Below are positions 22,301-32,888 of a stretch of DNA of 64,000 nt, in pieces. Below the pieces are notes generated by a model. It made no database searches, was not told the origin of the DNA, and was given only the letters and a program-made list of their open reading frames with translations. Positions within the stretch are counted from its first letter, which is position 1, and every line of letters starts with the position of its first letter. Origin of the DNA: Diphasiastrum complanatum (lineage: Eukaryota; Streptophyta; Lycopodiopsida; Lycopodiales; Lycopodiaceae); contig CM055095.1 in assembly GCA_029204225.1 (NCBI GenBank), forward strand, positions 74,637,501-74,701,500, in the 5' to 3' direction. Position numbers and translations under genes: made by a program.

Positions 22301-22590
22301 CAAAATTTTCCAAACTTCAGACGGCCATAACTTTCTCTACAAGACACCAAATTGGTCGTTGTAAAGTATGCGGAAATACACTTGTTTCTTGACAATCTGC
22401 AAAAATACAAAGGAATAGATGACAGTGTCCTGACGACTCAACCGACACCGACTATCTGGTCACCCTTTGACTATTCGACCTACCCCGACTATTCGTCGTG
22501 CACATCAACGGATCCGACATCGACCTCGTCAGCGGGCACCCGACATCGACAATTCGACTTCACCAATTAGTCATATGTCACTATCAACTC
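19331..22590 (-). other. Unreadable interior of Gy3, G-poor on the plus strand
   Basis: About 3.2 kb without usable ORFs. The plus strand is markedly poor in G and rich in A, C and T, so the minus strand is C-poor, as expected for an old retroelement coding strand. No RT or integrase box could be read on either strand. Confidence 0.4.
21740..22105. repeat. Diverged tandem repeat, about 198-bp unit
   Basis: Two units (21740-21937 and 21938-22105) share the order CTGGGA, AATCCGTT, TGTGAAAATC/TGCGAAAATC, CACATAT and ATGCA...ATTTTT phrases. They are both followed by A-rich runs. They resemble repeated leader sequence of gypsy elements. Confidence 0.65.
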
Positions 22591-22599
22591 CAAAAGTCG

Positions 22600-23317
22600 A
22601 CTCGAAAAATCGGCGGCTCACCAGGACCTTCATCCAGATCAGATAGAGTCTCTAACAGATTAAGATACTGATTGAAGACGACTGCTAACAACACGTAGTG
22701 CCTTAATCCTAATTATAAAGTAAAAATTAAGTATTCTTTTAACTAGTTAGCCATGTGTATATATCCAGCAGCTTATCAGTTGCTCGGTTAACTCCACAAA
22801 CATTGAATTAGTTCAATTATCTATCAGGTCGATCAATCGAATATCCAGAGCACAATTGTTTTGTCCTTTCTCTTTGTTATTACAAAGTATTGATTCAGGA
22901 AGAACGTGACTATGTGTGCATTCAAACAGTATTTTCTTCATGACTGAATAATCATTGGTCCATAATCTAGGTCATGTATGTTGTGATTGAATGCTCATTT
23001 TATTCATGTTCAGATTGCTTCTTGCTTGCAGATAAACTTATTCGTAGATTAAATTGTTCATATGACTATTAGCCGATGTCGATCGTCGCTCTAGTTTTTG
23101 CACCTAATGCACTTTTGCAAAGCTAAATCTAAAACTCAGTTAATTTATGCATGGCTATGGAATCAATCGTGTCGATCCAGTGACTTCAAAGCTGATATCA
23201 AGTAGGACAGACTTCGATCTGTCGAAGTTGGTTTGAATTCGATAGACATAGTTGCATGCACCAAGAATTCTGTGTGCCCACCAATGTTGCGCCGCAACAT
23301 ATCGTAGAATCCCAACA
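22600..23317 (+). repeat. Co1 5' LTR (left end unresolved)
   Basis: The right end is fixed by AATCCCAACA directly before the primer site at 23318. The left end is not clear; a TATA-like GTATATATCC at 22754-22763 is a plausible promoter inside it. No second copy is present for comparison because Co1 is truncated by Gy4. Confidence 0.6.
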
Positions 23318-23497
23318 TGGTATCAGAGCAGTAATTCTACTCTCTGCCTCTTAAAGAAGAACTTAGAGCTTACATTATCAGAACGATTGTTCTGATAAAA
23401 AGTAGACACTTGCTATAATTGTTTCCAGTCATATACTCTACTATCTGCGTACACTCATCCTGAACTTCCAGTTGGATTCGCAACCGCAGTCTACCTA

Positions 23498-24190
23498 ATG
23501 GTAGACAAACTCAATGGTTCGAATTACCACTTGTGGAAATTCAAGATGAGGGTAGTACTAATGGCCAAGGAACTTTGGAAAATAGTTGCTGAAACTGAAC
23601 TACTTCCAAGTGTCAATGATGAGCAAGCCATTTTCAAGTGGAAGCTCATGGATGGCAAGGCTTTCGCCTTGATCACCCTTAACATCTCTGACACACATAT
23701 TGGCCACATCAGACAAGCCCGATCTTTGAAAGAGGCTTGGGATATATTGAACACACTATACAAAGTGAGAGATCTCACTTCAAAGCTCAGAATGTCAGAA
23801 AGTGATTCGTTTCAGAATAACATTAATCAATATAGGACTATGTTAGAGCAGATGGCGACAATAGGTTCAGTGATCGAAGACTCTAACGCTATATTGACCT
23901 TATTGTCCAGCCTACCACACACTCAAAAATGACATTGTCCAGAGTCATAATCATGCTACTACAAGAGGAGACGAGCGAATGGAGCATCATCGTCCTCCAT
24001 CAACGACTCGCATGCATTATTCTCGAAGAATAACACAAGGAAGCAATATAAGAAGAGAGTTGTCCTCAAAATCGACAACAATCAAAGCAGTCACATAAGG
24101 CCCAAAATCAGCAACATGCTCAGAACAAGAAGAGACTATTCTGCAAGTATTGTAAGAGGACGAATCATGAAATCTAGGACTGTCGAATCT
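23498..24190 (+). pseudogene. Co1 gag
   Basis: The first 144 codons (23498-23932) are a copia Gag of the UBN2 type: MVDKLNGSNYHLWKFKMR, then SLKEAWDILNTLY. A frameshift near 23790 removes part of the block seen in Co2 (KLHLRRKFFTFKMS is missing here), and the ORF ends at TGA 23930-23932. The zinc knuckle CKYCKRTNHEI...DC at about 24134-24180 is in another frame with an internal stop. Gag packages the element RNA in cytoplasmic particles. Confidence 0.85.
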
Positions 24191-24291
24191 TGAAGTTCAA
24201 CAATGACAATAAGAAGTAGCCGAATCAACAAGCCCATGCAGCAAACACAAAGTAGAAGATCCAAGAAGATGACGATGACGAGCATGAAGCC

Positions 24292-24483
24292 TTCACGGTG
24301 AACCATCACCATGTCGAACAATCGGAGGACTGGTTCCTCAACTCTGGAGCAACTCAACACATGACAAGCCATCAAGAATGGTTTATCGACTATTCGGCCT
24401 ACATCACCAAGAGATTCATTCACTTTGGAGATAGCAGCTCACACAGAATTGAAACTGAAGGTACTATTAGACTGAATTTTTAG
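24292..24483 (+). pseudogene. Co1 protease
   Basis: Reads WFLNSGATQHMTSHQEWF. The copia protease active site is normally DSGA; here the catalytic Asp is Asn, so the enzyme would be dead even without the surrounding stops. The downstream HRIETEGTIRLNF matches Co2. Confidence 0.85.
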
Positions 24484-24699
24484 AATAGACTATCAAAACT
24501 AACACCAAATGTATTGTATGTCCTGAATCTGATGACAAATTTGTTGTCGGACAGTCGAATTACATACCTAGAATATAAGGTAGAGTTTTAGGTAGATTCT
24601 TGTCGTATTCTTAATAAAAGCAAGAGAATTCTTGCACTCAGAAAGAGACAAGGATATCTCTATAGGCTTAGTCATTGTAATTCTATAACTGATCGTGCT

Positions 24700-25510
24700 T
24701 TAAGCAGTTGAACATCTATCAATAAAGAATTAATTTGGCATTATAGACTTGGTCACCTTAACTATGTATCGATAGGTAACATGTTTAGAAGTTCTTCAGT
24801 TCTTGATTTAGACTATCAAATTATCAGCCCTCATGTCTGTCAGAGCTGTATCATAGGACAGTAGGCAAGAAGGCCATTTAGGTCAGATCAAAAACATATA
24901 TCTAAAGATTTGCTAGACATTGTATATAATGATATATGTGGCCCAATGCAAACACCATCACTACTTGGTGCTAAATTCTTTATTACATTTATAGATGACT
25001 ATTTCAAAAGAACTGTTATATATTTTTTGAAGCACAAATATGAAGACTTCTAGTTCTTCAAGAAATGTCGAGTTGCAGACATGTAAGAAGATCAAAGCTC
25101 TTAGGAGAGACAATGACGGTGAATACATCTCAAACGAGTTCAAAGACTATTGCTCAACCAATGGCATCGAGCAACAGTTTGCTGCTTCCTATTATCCACT
25201 GGCAAAAAGGAAGAACAGGACCTTAGTCAAGTCTGCCAAATGCATGATAACTCATGTTTCATTGTCCGGATCGTTTTGGCAACATGTTGTGTCAACAACA
25301 ACCTACGTTCAGAACTGATGTATAACTAAAGGCCTCCCTGACAGCAAAACCCCTCATGACATCAAGCCTTCATTAAAACATTTGAGAGTATTTGGATGTA
25401 ATGTCTATGCTCATGTCCCAAAGGACAACAACAAGAAATTAGATGAGCATTCATTCAAAACTATTTTAGTTGGCTATTGTACTTCTGATGGAATGTATAG
25501 ACCGTACAAT
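24700..25510 (+). pseudogene. Co1 integrase fragment
   Basis: GAG-pre-integrase zinc region (LIWHYRLGHLNYVSI, HVCQSCIIGQ), then the core with FFITFIDDYFKRTVIYFL and LRRDNDGEYISNEFKDYC. The block that should carry the catalytic Glu reads LAKRKNRTL, Lys in place of Glu, with 15 bases missing just before it. Several frameshifts occur. The sequence stops at TSDGMYR, where Gy4 has inserted. Confidence 0.85.
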
Positions 25511-26271
25511 TGTTGGAGTGTTTGCGGATCCCAAGGCAATCCTAATCCTAGTTAATAAGTGAGAGGGATTTGGCACCCTGCGTGTGTAAGTCCAACCCGA
25601 TGATCACATAGTTATTTGAATAGTTAAAAGTCAATAAAAGGACTTTAGGCCTTTTTGCAGGACTTTTAATGTCGTAGGCCTAAATGTCAAGTTAATTACT
25701 CCCACCAAAATTGGTTCAAATTCAAATTCAAATTGGTTCCCTCCAACTATTGGATGGGTTCCCACTCTTTTTTAAGTTTGAATAATTAGGGAGGTAGAAA
25801 TGGACCAATAGGATTTTGAGGCCAAGGCCCTCCTCTCCACTATAAATAGGGAAAACTCGAGTTGCTTCTCATGTTCAGATCCTCATTTCAATATAAGTAG
25901 ATTGGTTCTCTTATGGAATGGACTTTTGAATGTCCTTGCTCTCTAACTCTTTTCCTCCATCTCTCATGCTTTTGTTGTATTTGCTAGTTGTTGGATTTGA
26001 ATGTTATTGGAATTGCTTTTTGTGAGAGAGAAAGGGAGAGAGAGAAAGAGTAAGCTATCGTCATTGTGAATTTAGTGTTAATGATTGTAGTGTTCATGCT
26101 TAGGGTTAATGAATGTTAGAGGTAGATGTGGATCTTCCATTCATGCTGAAATCTGATATATGCTATCGCTCCCTTGGAAATGAACCTACGCGTGACAACT
26201 GACTTCTTCTCCCTGATGCTAGATTGCTTGGATCATGGGTTGAGGTTAGGCTAGGAAAGAAACCCACTACA
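25511..26271 (+). repeat. Gy4 5' LTR
   Basis: 761 bp, from TGTTGGAGTG to CCCACTACA, next to a primer site. A related, diverged copy of this LTR is split between 57314-57803 and the complement of 36765-37160 (Gy5). It carries a short GA-rich tract near 26020-26050 that has grown into a long microsatellite in Gy5. ACAAT at 25506-25510 would be the left target duplication, but the right end is lost. Confidence 0.9.
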
Positions 26272-26275
26272 ATTT

Positions 26276-26287
26276 TGGCGCCGTTGC
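26276..26287 (+). other. Gy4 primer binding site
   Basis: TGGCGCCGTTGC, four bases after the LTR end, is the site used by Athila-type plant gypsy elements and complementary to plant tRNA-Asp. The following bases are TTGGGA rather than the usual CGGGGA. Confidence 0.85.
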
Positions 26288-26570
26288 TTGGGAGCTACGC
26301 CAATTTTTCATGTTTCAGCATGTTTCTTGGATGGTTAGCTTGCATTAGGCATTTTGTCTTGGCATGAATAGTGTTAAAACTGCATTTAGGAATAGTTTGG
26401 AAGTGATTTTGCCTGATTTGAGTGGATTTTCTTGTTTGAAATCTAATCTGATTATTGAGAAGGATAACCTATTCAGATCACCATTCTTAAGATCCATCTG
26501 GATCTGAGAAATAATAAAAAAACAAAAAAAATCGGTCAAATCTGTTAGATCTTGGTCAAAAGGAGACAAA
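26288..26570 (+). other. Gy4 leader
   Basis: AT-rich untranslated sequence between primer site and gag. The Gag N-terminus present in Gy5 (MAAPREVNPIIVRR...) is absent, so a deletion has probably joined the leader to the middle of gag. Confidence 0.5.
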
Positions 26571-27787
26571 AGTTGTCATCAACCCTAAAAGGATCAGACG
26601 CGAGTTGAAACGCCACAATGAATATGCAACTTTGCAAAACGCTATGGACGATGCGATACGAGAGGAGGATGAAGATTCAGATGATGAGCCGAATATTGGT
26701 ATGTTGTCTTATATAGCAGGGCGGACCACTACGACATCCACCATTATCGCATGAACGAACATCAACGCTACTGTAGAGATGATGCTCATTGAGTTCGAGA
26801 AACTTGGAAAGAACTAGCAGATATAGATGGAAAAGTTGCAGTCGCAATTTAATGAAAACATCAAAGCCTTGGAAGATTTCCATGGACAACCGAACAAGGA
26901 ACCTGAGAAGTTTTATAAAACTTTTCCCACTAGAGAAAATGTATGCTGTTCCATTTGTACGGGCAATCACACAGTGAACAAATGTCCTCAATTTAAAAAA
27001 TGAATGGCACTCAGTGTATGGCATTTGTGCAATTCGTCTGATCATGAGACTGCTTATTACAACTTTAATTCTCGGAACGATATGCCCATATGGGATATCA
27101 AGAGCCCCTTTATGGAAGGGATCCTATAGCCAAACCTCGTGAATCGGCTCTTGGGTATCTGAAACGACTAGCTTTACCAGCCCCACCAACACAGTTAGCT
27201 CCTCCTGCTAATTTGATGGAACCAAACTTTACAGTGGTATCGAACAATGGAATTACAGTAATGATCATGAAAGTGGTCCTTCAAATCAGTATGCTTTTTA
27301 TGTTGTCGTACAACAACAAGCATCTAGAAATTGGACCAGAGCGCCACTTGGATGTTTTGCATGTGGAGAAAATCACATAGTTGCAGAATGTCCAATCAAA
27401 GGCAAATTTGTATCATTCTATCGTGAATGTGGTTATGGGCATTGCTACAAGGAGTGTCAAGCAAGACCAAAGCCACCACCGGTCACAACTCTTGTCAATT
27501 TGATAACAATCAAGCAAAGACCAGCAGTTCAACCTGAACCAAGTATATCCTTGATGGTGGTTACCAGAGCTCAGAAGCAAAAAGAAGTTATAGTAGATCC
27601 AGTTCCTGCTGATTCTATACCATCAACTGATATACCAACAACATTGAGAGTATATCCAAATCTCCATGCCGAAAAGAGGAGATACCAAGATATGAGGCAA
27701 TGGATTAAACATTTGCAAGAAGAAGTGGAGCTTGAAGCTGCTAGAACAGCAACCGAAGCGTTCTCCACCTGTGCAACCACCGAATAA
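26571..27787 (+). pseudogene. Gy4 gag, middle and C-terminal parts
   Basis: Broken frames reproduce the Gy5 gag order: FEKLGKN...QIQMEKLQSQF (a short coiled-coil-like segment), a zinc knuckle CSICTGNHTVNKC, then SSDHETAYYNF and a second knuckle CFACGENHIVAEC followed by a Cys-rich CGYGHCYKEC. Both knuckles have C-x2-C-x3-H-x4-C spacing, one residue shorter than the usual retroviral form. From 27353 to 27787 one frame stays open and ends in a charged helix (WIKHLQEEVELEAA). Several stops interrupt the rest. Confidence 0.8.
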
Positions 27788-28015
27788 TCCATGAACAGAT
27801 ATGAATACTCAGTTGTCTCATCATGAAGAACCTTTCAAGATGACTGAACCAGAAGCGCCGCAAACAGAGATACTCATGAATATTCTATCTAGTAAGATGA
27901 ATATTATATTAGGAGAATTTCTAAAGTTGGTGCCGAAAGCAAAAGAAGTATTAGCATAGAAGTTAAACTCAAACTGAACCAGAAGCCCATCAGGAACCAC
28001 TTTTTTTGTGCTAGA

Positions 28016-28640
28016 TTGGAAGAATCTAATGAAGTACTCCATGTCGAAGCGCCCTGGAAAAGCGAGCAAAAAATTATCACTCTACTAATACAACATAAGC
28101 AATTTTTTAAAGAAGCAGCAGCGATAGATGGAGGTTCAGGAGTTAATTTGATTTCAACAAAGCTATGTGCAAAGTGGGGCCTTACGAGGATTAAGCCTGC
28201 GGCCTTTGCCATTAAGCTAGTTGATCAAACGACGTCCGCGAATGGTTGAAGACATACTTCTCAAAATTGTTGGAGTACAGATTGTTGTCATTACTTTTGT
28301 AGTAATGGACCTAACGCACCAAATGTCTACCGAGTCCTACTAGGACGCCCATGGTTACGAGTTGCGCAAGTAGTTCATAACTGGGGTACCGAGAAAATCA
28401 CTTTTGAAAATCGTGAACGTGCAGTCACAGTTGATCCAATAACTTGGACCATCAAACTAGTGGCCCAAAAAGAAGATGATGATTCATCAACAACAGATCG
28501 TACCTGTGATCGACCAGTCAAAAATTGGGGAGACATTATGACTCTCAAACCAACACTATCAACTGGAATCAAGCTCTTGCAACAATTGATTGTACAGAGC
28601 AAAATATACGTGTAAACAAGATAGTCAGTCCAACTTGAGT
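28016..28640 (+). pseudogene. Gy4 aspartic protease and following linker
   Basis: AAIDGGSGVNLIS is a retropepsin active site of the DGG-S type, followed by LCAKWGL and, after a frame break, LGRPWLRV. The linker after it (DDDSSTTDRTCDRPVKNW) is repeated in Gy5 at 57066-57313, which confirms family identity. Stops and a frameshift near 28245 disable it. Confidence 0.8.
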
Positions 28641-29180
28641 GAGATTTAATTATTGGATCGAACTTTCCATTGAACATGCTGAATGTGGCTTGGATATCAA
28701 TGGAACCCATACCAAATCCGATTGAGGATGAACTCATTCATGTGAGTCATGCCTTGACTCATGATGGCAATGCATAACTTACTGATATGCATATTCTAAA
28801 TCACATGGATCCTACCAGATTTGGAGTACATAATATTCTTGATGAACCAACAATAAAACCGCCAAAAGCACTTATATTGAAGGAAGACAATATTACTGAA
28901 CCAATGACAAAGAAACAAGCTAAGCATCATTATAATACGATCTTGAAATGGGAAAATCCACCCAAAAAGGTTGATTTGAAGAATGTGCCACATTTATTGG
29001 ATAAAGACAAAGGGAAAGTCAAGGATGATTCTTCAAGTCAGAGTTCTCGCAAAACATCACCGTCCAGGAAGTCATCACTTCTATGATCGATTCCTACTAA
29101 GAAGTCTAAACAAAGATCCAAGGCTAATCCTTTTGATAAAGAGAAATCAGAAGAAACCTAGCATGATATGCTAGAGCATT
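28641..29180 (+). pseudogene. Gy4 region between protease and the expected RT
   Basis: A 99-codon frame (28787-29086) is Lys-rich (MTKKQAKHHYNTILKWENPP) and ends in a Ser/Lys-rich tail. I do not recognise a domain. It sits where RT should begin but shows no RT block. Confidence 0.45.
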
Positions 29181-29404
29181 TCAAACGCTATACTTTGGAT
29201 GATGTGGTTATCATGTTAATAAAAGCACATCGTGAACCTGAAGAACAAGTGCCAGAATCGAAAGATGTTTACGATGGCCAAACCTCGTCAATCTACTCTT
29301 GGGTATCCCGAATGACTAACTTTACCAGCAATGATCATGAAAGTGGACCTTCAAATCAGTATGCCATCTATGTTGCCGCACAACAACAAGCATCTAGAAA
29401 TTCG
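29181..29404 (+). pseudogene. Second copy of a Gy4-type gag segment
   Basis: NDHESGPSNQYAIYVAAQQQASRN at 29327-29399 repeats the gag segment at 27254-27333, with flanking CCAAACCTCGT phrases in both. It is therefore a duplicate or part of another family member. It ends exactly where copia Co2 gag starts, without any LTR. Confidence 0.7.
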
Positions 29405-30417
29405 CAGACAAGCTGAATGGATCCAATTATCATTTGTGAAAATTTAAGATGAAGACCTTGCTAATCGCCAGCGAATTATGGGATGTTGTTACAAATTCAA
29501 AAGTAAAACCTGAAGACGATGACTCAAAGTGGAAATCGAAGGACGGTAAAGCTTTCACGCTTATTATCCTCAATATATCATATACACAGATTGGACACAT
29601 AGCTGAAGCTAAAAAGTCAAAAGGCATTTGGGACATCCTGAACTCACTATATGATGTGAAGGACGTAACTACCAAGTTACATCTACGAAGGAAATTCTTC
29701 ACATTTAAGATGTCTGTTGGTGATTCTCTTCAAAATCACATTAACCAGTTTAAGAATCTCTTGCAACAGATGGCCGTTGTCGGATCAGTCATAGACGATC
29801 AAGACGCAATTATGACATTGCTTTCAAGCTTGCCCTCTACATATGAGAACTGGGTGATGATCATATCGACACACTCAGACTTAACTCTTACTAGAGTTAT
29901 CACTATGTTGCTGCAAGAAGATAATAGAAGAAGTCAAGAAACTTTATCGACTTCCTCCTCTCAAACTCTATATGTCAACAAAGGCTCTAAGCGACAGAAG
30001 CAGAAAAGCTCCAAGAAGGCTGCAACGAATCAGAAGCCGACTCAAAGTCAAGAACAATCATCGAATCCACAGTCAAAGAAGAAGATGTTTTGTAGGTATT
30101 GCAAGCGCAATAACCATGAGATCAAGGATTATCGAATTATCCAAGCGAAGAACGCAGCCAAGCAACCTGATCAACAAGCAAACACAGTTTCATCATCTCC
30201 CCAGGTCGAAGTGGACGAAGGCGCATTCATGGTCAAAGATCAAAACACATTTTTGGATGATTCATGGTTTCTGGATTTTGGAGCAACTCAACATATGACC
30301 AATCAACGTGAGATCTTCAACTCCTACACACCTTACAACATGAAGAAATTTGTTCATCTTGGTAACAATAGTACTCACACTATTGAAGGTGAAGGTACTG
30401 TAAGATTGCGATTCTAG
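29405..30417 (+). pseudogene. Co2 gag and protease
   Basis: Starts inside Gag with DKLNGSNYHL, a stop replacing the Trp found in Co1, then KFKM. From 29449 the frame is open for 322 codons: UBN2-type Gag, a zinc knuckle CRYCKRNNHEIKDY in which the last Cys is Tyr, and a protease site WFLDFGATQHM in which the Ser of DSGA is Phe. It ends at TAG 30415-30417. Although the ORF is long, both the knuckle and the protease would be impaired. Confidence 0.88.
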
Positions 30418-30444
30418 CACAATCAATTCAAATTACTATCAAAA

Positions 30445-31382
30445 GTGTTATATGTTTCTAAACTCTCTACAAATCTATTATCAATAAGTAGAATTACAAA
30501 TTTAGGTCATAAAGTAGAATTTGAATCTGATCTATGCAAAATTATTGATAGGAGTAATAAGATCCTTGCACTCGGCAAGAGGCAAGGTTATTATATAGAT
30601 TGGCACATTGTTATTTTGAGTCTAGTCAAGCCTTGAAAACCTCTGGTTTAGCCAATAAAGCATTACTATGGCATCATCGCTTAAGACACGTGAATTATGC
30701 ATCTATTTTGAACATGTCCAGACAATCTATGGTTTTTGATCTCGACTATCCTTCTGGTAAGGTTGATCTCCTTGTCTATCATAGCTGCATTTTTTGAAAG
30801 CTGGCTAACCATATGCATGTGGCAAAAGGTCTGGTAGATGTTGTTCACACATATATATGTGGATCAATGAAAACTCCTTCATTGTTAGATGAAAAATATT
30901 TTATTATCTTTATTGACGAGTTTTCCAAAAGGACAGTTGTTTATTTTATTACACAAAAGTTAGAGGCTTTCATCAAATTCAGACAATTCAAAGAGCATGC
31001 TGAGAATCAAACTGACAAACGAATCAAAGCACTGAGGTCAGATAATGGGGGAGAATACATCTCCAATGAATTCAAGGAGTATTGCCTCAACAACAACATT
31101 GAGCAACAATATATTACCTCCTATTCACCTCAGTCAAATGGTCTTGCTAAGAGAAAGAACAAAACCTTAGTCGAATCAGCAAAGTGCATGTTATCACATG
31201 TGACTCTTTCGAAGTGCTTCTAGGCTGAAGTTGTTTCAACAACCACCTATATTTAGAACAGATATCCTATTAAAGGCCTCTCATACAAAACACCATTTAA
31301 AGTTTGGACATGTACCAAACCTTCTTTATCAAACTTGCGAGTTTTTGGATGTATTGCCTTTGCGTAGATACCTCGTGATCTC
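30445..31382 (+). pseudogene. Co2 integrase, first part
   Basis: Zinc region (LLWHHRLRHVNYASIL, with the His-His-Cys-Cys partly changed), then the core: YFIIFIDEFSKRTVVYFI, ALRSDNGGEYISNEFKEYC and QSNGLAKRKNKTLVESAKCML. The catalytic Glu of the ERKNR motif is Lys, as in Co1. The frame breaks near 30797 and 31223. Co3 interrupts the conserved FGC region at 31383. Confidence 0.88.
31378..31382. repeat. Target-site duplication of Co3 (left copy)
   Basis: ATCTC, repeated at 33652-33656. Confidence 0.9.
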
Positions 31383-31855
31383 TGTCAATTTACATCAAAA
31401 TGGACCAAGAATAGATCTGAATCAGATCCACAAGTGTGATTGGATGTTAGATTAGATCAACCTATCAATCTACACAAGATTAGATAGCATTTAGATCAAA
31501 TCTAGATGAAGAAATCTAACAAGAACAATCATTTATGACCAAAACTTGAGCTTGCTGGTTTCACACGTGTGAAAACTTGTCAGAGTACGGACAGTAGGTC
31601 GAGTATGAAGTATACTAAGCTAAGAACCCAAGCAATGCATAAAATCACAAGACAAATGGAGAGATTACTCAAAAAATACACCAAAACCAAGATTTAGCTT
31701 CCATAGATCTCAAATGAAATGGTATGTATAACCTATATGACTCATCTAAATGATAAATGCATTTAATTCACACGTGGGAACAGGCTCCACACATGTGTAA
31801 ACATAATATGTATATGATTTTGGCCTAGATCAAGCATGATTTTGACATTTTCACA
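31383..31855 (-). repeat. Co3 3' LTR (473 bp)
   Basis: Starts TGTGAAAATGTC at 31855 and ends at TG/CA 31383. It lacks about 350 bases present in the other LTR but has 36 bases (GGAACAGGCTCC region) and a 40-odd-base block that the other lacks. Confidence 0.9.
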
Positions 31856-31868
31856 CTCCTCCTCAAAA
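31856..31868 (-). other. Co3 polypurine tract
   Basis: TTTTGAGGAGGAG on the minus strand abuts the LTR start TGTGAAAATG. Confidence 0.88.
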
Positions 31869-31869
31869 T

Positions 31870-32823
31870 CTAGCTTGGCAAATCTAGTATACATCTATCT
31901 ACAACTTTAAGTGCTAATCTTAACTTCACAAATGGATCATTTGCCAATGGTTTGGTAAGTATATCAGCAGCACAATCTGAAGATGAAACATAGATGAGCT
32001 TGATCTCTTTTGCTTGTACCTTCTCAACAAAGTGATGTGAAATCTCAATGTGGTTGGTTCGAGCATGGAAGATTGGATTGTTGGCAAGTTGTTGGGCTGC
32101 TTGATTGTCACAATAAATGCATGGAATATCTTCATCCTCGATTACTTGAAGCTCCTCCAATAGTTTTCTTAGCCATGGGATCTCCTTTGTTGTTGTTGTC
32201 ATGGCTTTATACTCGGATTCGGTTGATGAAAGTGAGATAGTATCTTGCTTTTTGGAAAGCCAAGATATGACTCCTCCAAATAGGAATGTAGCAAAGGCAC
32301 TTGTGGATCTTCTATCCACTTTGTCACCTGCAAAATCTGAGTCCGAGTATGCTCTCAAAGAAAGATTAGTCCCTTGATATACTATGCCAAAGTTTCTAGT
32401 AGCCGAGATGTACCCTAACACTCTTTTGGCACTCTTCCAATGACATATTAGTGGACTTTGCATGTATTGACTCAATTTGCCAACACAAAAGCTAAGATCT
32501 GGTCTAGTGATGGTCAAATAGATCAAGGAACCAATAAGTTTTCTATAGATAGTGATTTCCTCAAAGGATAATTCATCACTTTCCTTAGAAACTTTTACAT
32601 TTAGTTCCATGGGAGTTTCAACTCCTTTACAATCTTTCATGCCAAACTTTTCTAAGATGGATCTATCATACTTACATTGAGATATGAAAGTAAAATCATT
32701 GCATCTAGTAACTTCTATTCCAATTATGACCTTTAGAAGTCCTAGATCTACCATTATAAACTCACTAGACAAGGAAATTTTTACATCTTTAATGCCATCA
32801 TGATCCCGTGAGTATATCTTCAA
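31870..32823 (-). pseudogene. Co3 RT C-terminus and RNase H
   Basis: 317 open codons. Residues 1-60 are the end of copia RT (VKISLSSEFIMVDLG, FISQCKYDRSILEKFGM). The connection (YRKLIGSLIYLTITRPDLSF) follows, then RNase H with YSDSDFAGD, STESEYKAM and DNQAAQQLANNP, which carry the catalytic Asp, Glu and Asp. The C-terminus has the usual HIEISHHFVEK and ILTKPLAND. The catalytic YVDD of RT is missing, so the ORF cannot make a working RT, although RNase H appears sound. Confidence 0.9.
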
Positions 32824-32875
32824 AACCTGCCAATTTGGGAATAGTTTTAGATCAATGTCTTAAATGCACTTGTAC

Positions 32876-32888
32876 TTGGCTCTTACCA
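32876..32888 (-). other. Co3 primer binding site, altered
   Basis: TGGTAAGAGCCAA directly after the LTR end is the initiator tRNA-Met site TGGTATCAGAGCCAA minus the two bases TC. It marks the 5' side of the element. Confidence 0.7.

Larger units (their letters stand above)
18645..22590 (-). mobile_element. Gy3: decayed Ty3/gypsy chromovirus, minus strand
   Basis: An LTR at 18645-19182, a polypurine tract at 19183-19195 and the tail of a polyprotein (about 19196-19330) establish a minus-strand gypsy element. Beyond that the body is too mutated to read. A pair of leader-like repeats at 21740-22105 may mark the 5' side. I find no second LTR, and the right limit is uncertain because copia Co1 begins somewhere after 22600. 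Confidence 0.6.
23318..25510 (+). mobile_element. Co1: Ty1/copia element, 5' part, truncated by Gy4
   Basis: Primer site TGGTATCAGAGCA (initiator tRNA-Met) at 23318-23330 is followed by gag, zinc knuckle, protease and integrase of a copia element. The integrase is cut at 25510 by the Gy4 LTR. RT and RNase H are not found further right in matching form. Co2 (29405-34335) is a close relative. Confidence 0.88.
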
